Of a stretch of DNA of 37,352 nt, positions 26,114 through 34,024 are shown piece after piece (position 1 is the stretch's first letter; the number at the start of each line of letters is the position of its first letter). This stretch comes from Methylibium sp. (GTDB taxonomy: Bacteria; Pseudomonadota; Gammaproteobacteria; Burkholderiales; Burkholderiaceae_C), in contig PNNH01000021.1 of the NCBI GenBank assembly GCA_013824165.1, forward strand, positions 1-37,352, given 5' to 3'. The notes under the pieces are model-generated. The model was not told where the DNA came from. It saw nothing but the letters and a program-made list of their open reading frames with translations, and made no database searches. Both the position numbers and the translations under genes were made by a program.

Positions 26114-27351
26114 TCAGGCAGCCAGCACGACACGGGCGCCGGGCTCAGCGGTTCACGCAGGCCGCGCGCCTGCCAGCCCAGCAATTCAGTGCTGATGGGG
26201 CCACAGATGCGCCCCTGGCACGCGCCCATGCCGCAGCGGGTCTGCAGCTTGGCCTCGCGCCAGTCGGGATGGGGTTTGAGTGCGCCCAGGCTAACGTCCT
26301 CGCAGCGGCAGATCAGGGTCTGGGCATCGGCCAGCTTGAAGAGTTCCGGCCGCAAGGTGAACGCGGCAGCCAGGCGCTTCGCAAACTTCTGGGCGTTTCG
26401 TTGGCGCGACCGCAGCGGGGCCAGGTCCTGTCCCAACAGCGAGGCGGCCGCCATCTCGCCTTCTATCAAGGCCTTGCCGACGCCGCCAATGCCGGTGCAT
26501 TCGCCCGCTGCATAGATGCCGTGTTGCGTGGTCTGCAGCTGATCATCAAGCGCCACCGCGCCGGCGCTGATCTGGCAGCCCAGCAACTCGGCGACCTCGG
26601 TGTTCGGGCGCAATCCGAAGCCCAGGCCCAGGGCATCGCAAGGCTGCTCCCATTCGCGCTGGCCATCCGTGAGCAGCACCGCCTGCACGCGCTCACGGCC
26701 CAGCACGCGCACCGGCCAGCAGCCGCTGCGGTAGGGCGTGGCGCGTAGCTGCAGACGCAGCGCCGCGGCTTGCGCGGCCTGGCGCAGGGGCAGCTGCAGC
26801 GTGAAGCGGATCAGCGTGGCAAGCGCGGCCTGTTCGGCAATGAGCTGCAGCCTTGCGCCGGCCGCCTGAAGCGTGGCCGCGCTGGCCAGTAAGAGCGGGC
26901 CGCTGCCGGCAAGCACCACTTGCTGCCCGGCAATCGGCCAGCCGCCTTTGACCAAGGCTTGCAGGCCGCCAGCGCCATGGACGCCAGGCAGGGTCCAGCC
27001 GGGCAGCGGCAGGTGGCGCTCGCTGGCGCCAGTCGCCAGCAACAGCTTGGGCGCGCTGACTTCGACGCGCTGACCTTGGCCATCATGGAGCAGCAAGGAC
27101 TGCTTGCCGTCGGCCGCGATCAGCTCGTGTCCGTGCAGCTTGGTGAGCCCGGTGCCAGCGTCAATGCGGCGCAGCAGAGCCGCGCCGCTCGCAGCCTGTG
27201 GCCCGCCGCGCCAGATCTGGCCTCCCGGCCGGGCCTGGTTGTCGACCCAGATGACGCTGACTTTCGATTCCAGCAGGCGTTGCACCGCGGCCATGCCGGC
27301 CGGGCCGGCACCCAGCACGATGGCATCGGCCGTCAAGCGTCGGGTCTTCAT
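26110..27351 (-). CDS. FAD/NAD(P)-binding subunit of D-hydroxyproline dehydrogenase
   Basis: The 413-residue product begins MKTRRLTADAIVLGAGPAGM, a Rossmann GxGxxG motif, followed by DNQARPGGQIWRG. A second nucleotide-binding region has VVLAGSGPLLLASAATL, and the FAD-closing motif is GIYAAGECTGIGG. The C-terminus carries BFD-type [2Fe-2S] cysteines: LICRCEDVSLG and RCGMGACQGRICGP. This layout matches the large subunits of amino-acid and opine dehydrogenases related to HcnB/SoxA. The start overlaps the upstream [2Fe-2S] gene by 4 nt; the longer open frame is not used. From context it would pass electrons from D-hydroxyproline oxidation onward. Confidence 0.88.
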   Translation of the reverse strand: MKTRRLTADAIVLGAGPAGMAAVQRLLESKVSVIWVDNQARPGGQIWRGGPQAASGAALLRRIDAGTGLTKLHGHELIAADGKQSLLLHDGQGQRVEVSAPKLLLATGASERHLPLPGWTLPGVHGAGGLQALVKGGWPIAGQQVVLAGSGPLLLASAATLQAAGARLQLIAEQAALATLIRFTLQLPLRQAAQAAALRLQLRATPYRSGCWPVRVLGRERVQAVLLTDGQREWEQPCDALGLGFGLRPNTEVAELLGCQISAGAVALDDQLQTTQHGIYAAGECTGIGGVGKALIEGEMAAASLLGQDLAPLRSRQRNAQKFAKRLAAAFTLRPELFKLADAQTLICRCEDVSLGALKPHPDWREAKLQTRCGMGACQGRICGPISTELLGWQARGLREPLSPAPVSCWLPD

Positions 27352-27608
27352 GACTGCACCTGGGTGACGATCTGCATGCCGGCTGAAACCCAGCACATGC
27401 AGGCGCGCTGATGCGCCTGCCCATCGATGGTGACGCGGCATTCATGGCACACGCCCATGCCGCAGAACGCGGCCCGCGGCATGCCGCTGCGGGACGTGCG
27501 GCTGGCCGTGCAGCCGCTGCGTGCGAGCGCTGCGGCCACCGTAATGCCAGCCGGCACGCGCTGTGGCTGGCCGTCAATGACGATTTCTATCTCTTGAGTC
27601 ATCGGCAT
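27348..27608 (-). CDS. [2Fe-2S]-binding small subunit of D-hydroxyproline dehydrogenase
   Basis: The 86-residue product is a plant-type ferredoxin-like domain: IEIVIDGQPQRVPAGITVAAAL, then the cluster cysteines in AFCGMGVCHECRVTIDG and a further pair in RACMCWV. Proteins of this size accompany the FAD/NAD subunits of multi-component amine or amino-acid dehydrogenases. The ATG at 27608 overlaps the upstream stop by one base (TGATG); an in-frame ATG two codons later (27602) is possible. The gene ends 4 nt inside the next gene. Confidence 0.87.
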   Translation of the reverse strand: MPMTQEIEIVIDGQPQRVPAGITVAAALARSGCTASRTSRSGMPRAAFCGMGVCHECRVTIDGQAHQRACMCWVSAGMQIVTQVQS

Positions 27609-28741
27609 CAGTTGAAGAATCGTGCAGGTGCATAAGGCCGTGCGTCCAGGCACGGCGTGCCGCCGAGGCTGAGGTCGGCCAGCAATTCGGCGCTGGCGGG
27701 CGCGGTCGTGATGCCCAGGCCTTCATGGCCAGTGGCCAGCCAGATGCCGCGGCGTTCGGGATGCGCGCCGATCAGCGGGCAGCCATCGGCCGTGGCCGGG
27801 CGCAGGCCAGTCCAGCAGCGCAAGACCTGCAGGCTGGAGAGCGCCGGCAGATAGCTGCAGGCATGCTGCAGCATGCGTCCCATCAACGCGTGATCCAGCA
27901 GCCGGTCATCGCGCCCGGGCTGGCGCGACGAGCCGATCAGCAACTGGCCTTCGGGGCGCGGCTGCAGATTGAAGGAGACGCTGTCCACGTCGCTAAGGTG
28001 CGCGTTCTTCAGGTAGGCCAGCTCGATCAGCTGATGCTGCACCAGGCCTGGGTAGCGCTGTGTGATTGCGAGCTGGCCTTTCTTGGGCAGCAAAACCCCT
28101 GGCGGCAACCAGCGCTGGCTGCTGAGTCCAGCCGCGAGCACCACCATGGCCGCCCACAGACGGCGGCCGTCGGCCAGGCGCACCGCGCCGGCTGCGTCGA
28201 TCGAGCTCACCTCGGCGCGGATCAGCGTCGCCCGCGATGCTTCCAGCCAGCTGGCCACCACTTTGGGCGGATAGACGCGGCCGTCGCCCGGCACGTGCAG
28301 GGCACCGCGCAGCCCGGGGCGCAGCGTCGGTTCGGCACGCGCCAGTGCCGGCGCGTCGATCAGCGCCGCCTGCAGCCCGTGTTGCTGAAGCCATTCGGCC
28401 TTGCGCGCGGCCAGTGCCATCTCTTCGTCGTCGGCAGCCAACCAGAGACTGCCGCAGCGCTGGTACTCGGCCAGCGCCGCGTTTTCTTGCGATTCCTGCA
28501 GCCATTGCTGCCACAGCTGCATCGAGCGCTGTGCGAGCGCGTGCTCGGCCTGCTCGGCACCTTGCGGGGCGGCGCCTTCTGCATCGGGGACCAGCAGATG
28601 GCCCATGGCCGCCGCGCTGGCACCACCCCCAGGCGCATGCGGCTCGATCACTGCAACGCTCAGGCCGCGCCGGGCGAACTCGCGCGCGCAGGCGGCGCCG
28701 ACGATGCCTGCGCCAATGATCAGCACATCGGCGCTTCTCAA
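27608..28741 (-). CDS. DAO-type FAD oxidoreductase, catalytic subunit of D-hydroxyproline dehydrogenase
   Basis: The 377-residue product has the DAO fold: [19 protein letters not shown] with GxGxxG near 10-15, then [19 protein letters not shown]. Downstream are [41 protein letters not shown] and the C-terminal [17 protein letters not shown] with [20 protein letters not shown]. Such enzymes oxidise secondary or D-amino acids at the alpha carbon. Between a hydroxyproline epimerase and two electron-transfer subunits, the likely substrate is cis-4-hydroxy-D-proline. It overlaps the epimerase gene by 4 nt (ATGA). Confidence 0.88.
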   Translation of the reverse strand: MRSADVLIIGAGIVGAACAREFARRGLSVAVIEPHAPGGGASAAAMGHLLVPDAEGAAPQGAEQAEHALAQRSMQLWQQWLQESQENAALAEYQRCGSLWLAADDEEMALAARKAEWLQQHGLQAALIDAPALARAEPTLRPGLRGALHVPGDGRVYPPKVVASWLEASRATLIRAEVSSIDAAGAVRLADGRRLWAAMVVLAAGLSSQRWLPPGVLLPKKGQLAITQRYPGLVQHQLIELAYLKNAHLSDVDSVSFNLQPRPEGQLLIGSSRQPGRDDRLLDHALMGRMLQHACSYLPALSSLQVLRCWTGLRPATADGCPLIGAHPERRGIWLATGHEGLGITTAPASAELLADLSLGGTPCLDARPYAPARFFN

Positions 28742-29685
28742 GCGGCGCTTCCGAAGCCCCAGGCAAACGGGTCGTCGCTCTGGAACACCAGCGTGGCATC
28801 CAGATTGACATGGGCGCGGCCCAGCAAGGTCGGCAAGACCTGACCCTCACTGCCGCGGCTGTAGCTGGCTTCGAAGACGCTGCCGATCACGCTTTCCTGC
28901 CGCCAGGTCTGGCCAGGAAGCAGTTTGCCGTCGGCGGCCAGGCAGGCGACCTTGGCGCTGGTGCCGGTGCCGCAGGGCGAGCGGTCATAGGCCAGGCCGG
29001 GGCAGAGCACGAAGTTGCGGCCCTGATTGGCGGGGTCGGCCGGTGGGCCGATCAGTTCGATGTGGTCGATCTCGGCGCCCTGAGCGCCCAAGATGTTCTG
29101 ACGCGGCAGGGCTTGGCGCAGGGCCGCACTGAAGGCGGTGAGGGCGGGGATGTTGCTGGAGTCCAGCGCCAGGCCATGGTCTTCGCACAGGAAGAACCAG
29201 TTGCCGCCCCAGGCGACATCGCCATGCAAAGTCCGGCCTTCGACCTGGACAGCGACTTTCGCCGTCAGGCGATAGGCGGGCACGTTGGTGATGCTGACGC
29301 TGCCGTTCTCATGCAGCGTGGCTGCAATGCGGCCGACGGGTGTCTCGATCAGGTGTTGACCTGGCGCGATGCGCCCCAGATAGGCCAGCGAGGCTATCAA
29401 GCCGATGCTGCCATGGCCGCACATGCCCAGGTAGCCGACGTTGTTGAAGAAGATCACGCCGGCCGTGCTGTCCGGCAGCTCGGGTTCGCACAGCAGGGCG
29501 CCGACCAGCACTTCCGAGCCGCGCGGCTCGTTGACCAGCGCGCGGCGCCAGTGGTCGTGCTGCTCGCGAAAGCGCTGCAGCCTGTCAGCCATGCTGCCGG
29601 TGCCGAGGTCCGGCCCGCCGGAGACGACCAGACGGGTGGGCTCGCCGCCGGTGTGCGAGTCGATGATGCGGGTGGCTGTTGTCAT
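28738..29685 (-). CDS. lhpA: 4-hydroxyproline 2-epimerase (proline racemase family)
   Basis: The enzyme converts trans-4-hydroxy-L-proline to cis-4-hydroxy-D-proline, the first step of its breakdown. The 315-residue product begins [20 protein letters not shown]. It has both acid-base cysteines: Cys89 in GMCGHGSIG and Cys238 in [13 protein letters not shown]. Having Cys at both places fits an epimerase; the related trans-3-hydroxyproline dehydratases usually have Thr at the second. A proline racemase activity cannot be excluded by sequence, but the neighbours favour hydroxyproline. The start overlaps the GntR gene stop by 4 nt; the upstream open frame is not used. Confidence 0.93.
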   Translation of the reverse strand: MTTATRIIDSHTGGEPTRLVVSGGPDLGTGSMADRLQRFREQHDHWRRALVNEPRGSEVLVGALLCEPELPDSTAGVIFFNNVGYLGMCGHGSIGLIASLAYLGRIAPGQHLIETPVGRIAATLHENGSVSITNVPAYRLTAKVAVQVEGRTLHGDVAWGGNWFFLCEDHGLALDSSNIPALTAFSAALRQALPRQNILGAQGAEIDHIELIGPPADPANQGRNFVLCPGLAYDRSPCGTGTSAKVACLAADGKLLPGQTWRQESVIGSVFEASYSRGSEGQVLPTLLGRAHVNLDATLVFQSDDPFAWGFGSAA

Positions 29686-30338
29686 TGGTCGATGACCTGT
29701 TGGGTGAACTGGCGCAGGTAGTCCATCAATGAGTCCGCGGCGACGGCGGCGCGTTCCGGGTCGCCATCGGCGACGGCGCGCGCAAGGCTCAGATGGCACT
29801 GCGCGCCCTGGCGGATGTCGCCCTGGTGCTGATGTGCGTACCAGAAGCGGCGGCACTGGATCACCAGGGGGATGACGGCGTTGACGGCGAAGGGGTTGCG
29901 GCAGGCGGCATGCACCACATGGTCCAGCGCCTGGTCGGCCTGCATATAGGCGCTGAGGTCCTCGCGCTCGCCAGCGGCGGCCATGGACTCGGCGGCCTCC
30001 AGCAAGGTCGCGCGCTGTGCCGGCGTGGCCCGGCGGGCGGCGAGCGAGGCAATCAGGCGTTCCAGCACGCGTCGGGCCTCGACCAGGTCCAGGTGCTCGG
30101 CCAGGCGGATTTCGCTGACGCTCAGGCCGCGACGGGGCTGCTGCACGATCAGGCCGTTGGAGACCAAGCGCATCAGCGCTTCGCGGGTGGGCGTGCGGCC
30201 CAGGCCGGTGCGCGCGATCAGATCGGCTTCGACGATGGGTGCGCCAGGCTGCAGCACCAAGGTGGCGATCATGGCCTCAAGCGCGTCATAGGCCTGGTCG
30301 GCGACGCGGCGCTGCTTGTCATTGTCTGCGGTCATCAT
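29682..30338 (-). CDS. GntR-family regulator (FadR/FCD type)
   Basis: The 218-residue product has an N-terminal winged helix (about 10-75: [49 protein letters not shown]) and a C-terminal all-helical FCD domain (about 85-210), which binds small acids and often a metal through His/Asp residues. It heads the hydroxyproline operon and overlaps the epimerase gene by 4 nt, so it is probably autoregulated and responsive to hydroxyproline or a product. The start is uncertain: ATGs at 30338 and 30335 are adjacent and neither has a clear ribosome binding site. An AT-rich dyad 110 bp upstream is a candidate operator. Confidence 0.88.
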   Translation of the reverse strand: MMTADNDKQRRVADQAYDALEAMIATLVLQPGAPIVEADLIARTGLGRTPTREALMRLVSNGLIVQQPRRGLSVSEIRLAEHLDLVEARRVLERLIASLAARRATPAQRATLLEAAESMAAAGEREDLSAYMQADQALDHVVHAACRNPFAVNAVIPLVIQCRRFWYAHQHQGDIRQGAQCHLSLARAVADGDPERAAVAADSLMDYLRQFTQQVIDQ

Positions 30339-30445
30339 GGGGGCATCATCGCAGCCCGCCCTTGGTCGCGCGGTGGCTGCTGTATGGAAGGGCTGTGCAG
30401 ATGTCGTTTGGCAGGCGTGGCTGGCGTGCTTGGTGAGTTTGCGAA

Positions 30446-30472
30446 CAATAAATATATTTAAAGAATATTTGG
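30446..30472. promoter_or_regulatory. AT-rich dyad between gntR and yajC
   Basis: In GC-rich surroundings this stretch is almost all A/T. It contains the palindrome AAATATATTT (30450-30459) and inverted AATAT/ATATT half-sites (30451-30455 and 30465-30469). It could hold the promoter and operator of the hydroxyproline operon on the minus strand, or an upstream element for yajC. A TATATT -10 is readable on the minus strand, but no good -35 is seen. Confidence 0.4.
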
Positions 30473-30531
30473 ATTGCCCTTTGGCGTCAATCCCGGTGTT
30501 AGCGCGCATGAGGTGCACCGGAGGGCGCGCA

Positions 30532-30537
30532 TACAAT
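30532..30537 (+). promoter_or_regulatory. possible -10 element of the yajC-secD-secF operon
   Basis: TACAAT at 30532-30537 lies 50 bp before the yajC start and would place transcription near 30543. The -35 position has no strong match, so the promoter may be weak or activator-dependent. Confidence 0.35.
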
Positions 30538-30587
30538 CCGCCGTTCTTCTGTCCGCCGAGGACGGCGTTTACCAAAGGGATTTCGAC

Positions 30588-30917
30588 GTGTTTATTTCCA
30601 ACGCTTTTGCTCAGGCCGCTCCGGCTGCTGCTACCGGCGGTGCTGAGTCCAGCCTGATGAGCATGCTGCCGCTGGTGCTGATGTTCGTGGTGCTGTACTT
30701 CGTGATGATCCGGCCCCAGATGAAGCGTCAGAAGGAGCACAAGGCCATGATCGAGGCCCTTGCCAAGGGCGACGAAGTCGTCACTGGCGGCGGCCTGCTG
30801 GGCAAGGTCAGCAAGCTCGGCGACAGCTACGTCACGCTGGAAGTGGCCACCGGTGTCGAGCTGCAGGTGCAGCGTGGCGCCATTGTGCAAGTGCTGCCCA
30901 AGGGCACCGTCAAGTAA
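30588..30917 (+). CDS. yajC: preprotein translocase subunit YajC
   Basis: YajC is a small membrane protein of the SecDF-YajC complex that assists Sec export. The 109-residue product starts at GTG (MFISNAFAQAAP), has one membrane segment (MLPLVLMFVVLYFVMIRPQ, about 25-43) and the cytoplasmic part with KGDEVVTGGGLLGKVSKLGD. AAAGGGA lies 7 nt upstream of the start. The frame is open further upstream, but those residues do not belong to the family. Usual upstream neighbours queA and tgt are absent here. Confidence 0.95.
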   Translation: MFISNAFAQAAPAAATGGAESSLMSMLPLVLMFVVLYFVMIRPQMKRQKEHKAMIEALAKGDEVVTGGGLLGKVSKLGDSYVTLEVATGVELQVQRGAIVQVLPKGTVK

Positions 30918-30958
30918 GACGCGCTGAGGCAGGCCTCATGGGCCTGCTCGCAATTACA

Positions 30959-30995
30959 GGCCCGGCTCGCGCTCGACGCGTGCCGGGCCTTTCAG
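30959..30995 (+). terminator. hairpin between yajC and secD
   Basis: GGCCCGGC (30959-30966) pairs with GCCGGGCC (30982-30989) around a 15-nt loop, with a weak following tract (TTTCAGGGTTT). A smaller stem (30930-30935 with 30941-30946) precedes it. Partial termination or mRNA stabilisation is possible. Confidence 0.4.
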
Positions 30996-31050
30996 GGTTT
31001 GGCTGCCGGGTCGCGAGGCCCGGGCATGCCGGCCGGAGGAAGCCTTCATC

Positions 31051-32928
31051 ATGAATCGATATCCGCTGTGGAAGTACGTGACACTTGTGGTCGCGATGCT
31101 GATCGGCCTGATCTACACGCTGCCGAACTTCTTCGGCGAGGCGCCTGCCGTTCAGGTCTCGAGTGCCAAGGCCACGGTCAAGGTTGACGCGGCTCTGCGC
31201 GAGCAGGTCGAGAAGGCGCTTGACACCGCCGGCATCAAGCCCGACTTTGTCCAGCTGGACGGCAATTCGGTCAGGGCGCGCTTCTCCGATACGGACACGC
31301 AGATCAAAGCCAAGGATGCGATCAGCAAGGCGGTGAACCGCGATCCGGCCGATCCCTCCTACATCGTGGCGCTGAACCTCCTGTCGCGCTCGCCGCAGTG
31401 GCTGACGTCGCTGCACGCCTTCCCGATGTACCTGGGCCTGGACTTGCGCGGTGGCGTGCACTTCCTGATGCAGGTCGACATGAAGGCCGCTTTGACGAAG
31501 AAGGCCGAATCGCTGACCGGTGATGTGCGCACCTTGTTGCGCGACAAGAACATCCGCCATGCCGGCATCAGCCGCGATGGCAACAGCGTGATCGTGGCTT
31601 TCCGCGAGGCTGAGTTGCTGAACAAGGCCCAGAGCCTGCTCACCGAGCAGGTGGTCGATGTGCAGTGGTCGCCAGCCGCAGGTGGCGAATTGCGTCTGGT
31701 GGGTACGCTCAAGCCGCAGTCCCTGGTGCAGGTGCAGGAAGCCGCCCTCAAGCAGAACATCACCACGCTGCACAACCGCGTCAATGAACTGGGTGTGGCC
31801 GAGCCGGTGATCCAGCAGCAGGGCCTCGACCGCGTGGTGGTGCAGTTGCCTGGCGTGCAGGACACCGCCAAGGCCAAGGACATCATCGGCCGTACCGCCA
31901 CGCTGGAACTGCGCATGGTGGACGAGAGCACGGAAGCACAGGCGGCGGTTGCCGGCTCCGGTCCGGTGCCTTTCGGCACCGAGCGCTATGTCGACCGCGG
32001 TTTCGGCCCCATCATCGTCAAGCGCCAGGTGGTCATCTCCGGCGACAACCTGATCGATGCGCAGGCCGGCTTCGATGACAAGCAGCAGCCTTCGGTGAAC
32101 CTGGTGGTTGACGCCAAGGGCGCGCGCATCATGAAGGACATCTCGCGCGAGAACATCGGCAAGCGCATGGCCATCATCCTGTTCGAGAAGGGCAAGGGCG
32201 AGGTGGTGACGGCGCCGACCATCCGTGGCGAGCTGGGCAACCGCTTCCAGATTTCTGGCGCGATGACCACGGCCGAGGCCAACGACACCGCGCTGCTGCT
32301 GCGCGCCGGCTCGCTGGCCGCACCGATGGAGATCATCGAGGAGCGCACCATCGGCCCGAGCCTGGGCGCTGAGAACATCAGCAAGGGCTTCGCGTCGGTG
32401 ATCTGGGGCTTCATTGCCGTCGCCGTCTTCATGTCGATCTACTACATGCTGTTCGGCGTTTTCTCTTCGCTGGCGCTGGCCTTCAATCTGCTGCTGCTGG
32501 TGGCGGCGCTGTCGATGCTGCAGGCCACCTTGAGCCTGCCTGGCATGGCCGCCATCGCGCTGGTGCTGGGCATGGCCATCGACTCCAACGTGCTGATCAA
32601 TGAGCGCATCCGCGAGGAATTGCGTGCTGGGGCGGCGCCGCAGGCGGCGATCAATATCGGCTACGAACGGGCCTTCGCGACCATTCTGGACTCCAACGTG
32701 ACCACGCTGATTGCCGGTGTGGCCCTGCTGGCCTTCGGCTCCGGCCCGGTGAAAGGCTTCGCCGTGGTGCACTGCCTGGGCATCCTGACCTCGATGTTCT
32801 CGTCGGTCATGTTCTCGCGCGGCCTGGTCAACCTCTGGTACGGCCGCCAGAAGAAGCTCAAGTCCCTGTCTATCGGTCAGATCTGGAAGCCTGAGGGCGA
32901 CGCGGTCAGCGACGCGCCCAAGGCCTGA
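31051..32928 (+). CDS. secD: protein translocase subunit SecD
   Basis: SecD with SecF uses the proton gradient to pull exported proteins across the inner membrane. The 625-residue product starts MNRYPLWKYVTLVVAM, with a first membrane helix at about 7-25. The periplasmic region has DLRGGVHFLMQVD and IGRTATLELRMVDE. The C-terminal membrane domain (about 450-600) has LAAPMEIIEERTIGPSLGAE, GMAAIALVLGMAIDSNVLIN and ERIREELRAG. GGAGGA lies 10 nt before the start. secF follows 14 bp later. Confidence 0.97.
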   Translation: MNRYPLWKYVTLVVAMLIGLIYTLPNFFGEAPAVQVSSAKATVKVDAALREQVEKALDTAGIKPDFVQLDGNSVRARFSDTDTQIKAKDAISKAVNRDPADPSYIVALNLLSRSPQWLTSLHAFPMYLGLDLRGGVHFLMQVDMKAALTKKAESLTGDVRTLLRDKNIRHAGISRDGNSVIVAFREAELLNKAQSLLTEQVVDVQWSPAAGGELRLVGTLKPQSLVQVQEAALKQNITTLHNRVNELGVAEPVIQQQGLDRVVVQLPGVQDTAKAKDIIGRTATLELRMVDESTEAQAAVAGSGPVPFGTERYVDRGFGPIIVKRQVVISGDNLIDAQAGFDDKQQPSVNLVVDAKGARIMKDISRENIGKRMAIILFEKGKGEVVTAPTIRGELGNRFQISGAMTTAEANDTALLLRAGSLAAPMEIIEERTIGPSLGAENISKGFASVIWGFIAVAVFMSIYYMLFGVFSSLALAFNLLLLVAALSMLQATLSLPGMAAIALVLGMAIDSNVLINERIREELRAGAAPQAAINIGYERAFATILDSNVTTLIAGVALLAFGSGPVKGFAVVHCLGILTSMFSSVMFSRGLVNLWYGRQKKLKSLSIGQIWKPEGDAVSDAPKA

Positions 32929-32942
32929 GGAAGCAAGACATC

Positions 32943-33977
32943 ATGGAACTCTTCCGAATCAAACGGGATCTCCCGCTCATGAAGCACGCGTTGATCTTCA
33001 ACGCGATCTCCTTCATCACCTTTGCACTGGCCGTCTTCTTCCTGGCGACGCGCGGTCTGCACTTCTCGATCGAGTTCACCGGCGGAACAGTGGTCGAGGT
33101 CGAGTATTCACAGCCAGCCGACATCAACAAGACCCGGCATGTGGTCGAGGCGATGGGCTTTGGCGAAGTGCAGGTGCAGAAGTTCGGCACCTCGCGTGAC
33201 GTGATGATCCGCCTGCCGCTGCGCGGCGATATCAAGCAGACCGAGATGGTCGGCCGGGTGTTCGCCGAGTTGTGCAAGGCCGAGTCCGGCACGATCACGC
33301 CGCGTGAAGTGATCACCGAGAAGGGCGAGGCGATCAGCAAGCAGCTCTGTCTGACCGCAGCGCAGGCTGAGCCGATCAAGCTCTCGCGCAGTGAAGTGGT
33401 GGGTCCTGCGGTCGGTGCCGAGTTGGCACAGGATGCGGCCAAGGCACTGGCCTTCACCGTGGTCGGCATCATGATCTACTTGGCCTTCCGCTTCGAGTGG
33501 AAGTTTGCCGTGGCCGGCATCATCGCCAACCTGCACGACGTGATCATCATCCTGGGCTTCTTCGCCTTCTTCCAGTGGGAGTTTTCGCTCTCCGTGCTGG
33601 CGGCGGTGCTGGCCGTGCTGGGCTACTCCGTCAATGAATCGGTGGTGATTTTCGACCGGGTGCGCGAGGCCTTCCGCAAGTACCGCAAGCTCAGCACCGC
33701 GGAGGTGATCGATCACGCGATCACGTCGACGATGAGCCGGACCATCATCACCCACGGCTCGACGCAGTTGATGGTGTTGTCGATGCTGATCTTCGGTGGT
33801 CCGACGCTGCACTACTTCGCGGTGGCGCTCACAATCGGCATCCTGTTCGGCATCTATTCGTCGGTGTTCGTTGCTGCGGCCATCGCGATGTGGCTGGGTG
33901 TCAAGCGCGAGGACCTGGTGAAGCAGCCGATCAACAAGGAAGATCCGGACGATCCCAACGCCGGGGCGCTGGTGTAG
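32943..33977 (+). CDS. secF: protein translocase subunit SecF
   Basis: SecF is the partner of SecD. The 344-residue product has a first helix (LIFNAISFITFALAVFFLAT), the FSIEFTGGTVVEVEY motif, SRSEVVGPAVGAELAQDA and the C-terminal five-helix domain. There, GYSVNESVVIFDRVREAFRK and TSTMSRTIITHGSTQLMVL carry the conserved Asp/Arg and Thr/Ser residues. The C-terminus is short and acidic (NKEDPDDPNAGALV). Confidence 0.97.
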   Translation: MELFRIKRDLPLMKHALIFNAISFITFALAVFFLATRGLHFSIEFTGGTVVEVEYSQPADINKTRHVVEAMGFGEVQVQKFGTSRDVMIRLPLRGDIKQTEMVGRVFAELCKAESGTITPREVITEKGEAISKQLCLTAAQAEPIKLSRSEVVGPAVGAELAQDAAKALAFTVVGIMIYLAFRFEWKFAVAGIIANLHDVIIILGFFAFFQWEFSLSVLAAVLAVLGYSVNESVVIFDRVREAFRKYRKLSTAEVIDHAITSTMSRTIITHGSTQLMVLSMLIFGGPTLHYFAVALTIGILFGIYSSVFVAAAIAMWLGVKREDLVKQPINKEDPDDPNAGALV

Positions 33978-34024
33978 AGTCAATTCGACGCTGCACCAGG
34001 ATGCTGATTTGACCCGCCGACCTC

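Noticed and set aside
30910-32772. 620-codon minus-strand open frame opposite secD
   Set aside because: Antisense shadow of a conserved gene; composition is low-complexity and no domain is recognisable.
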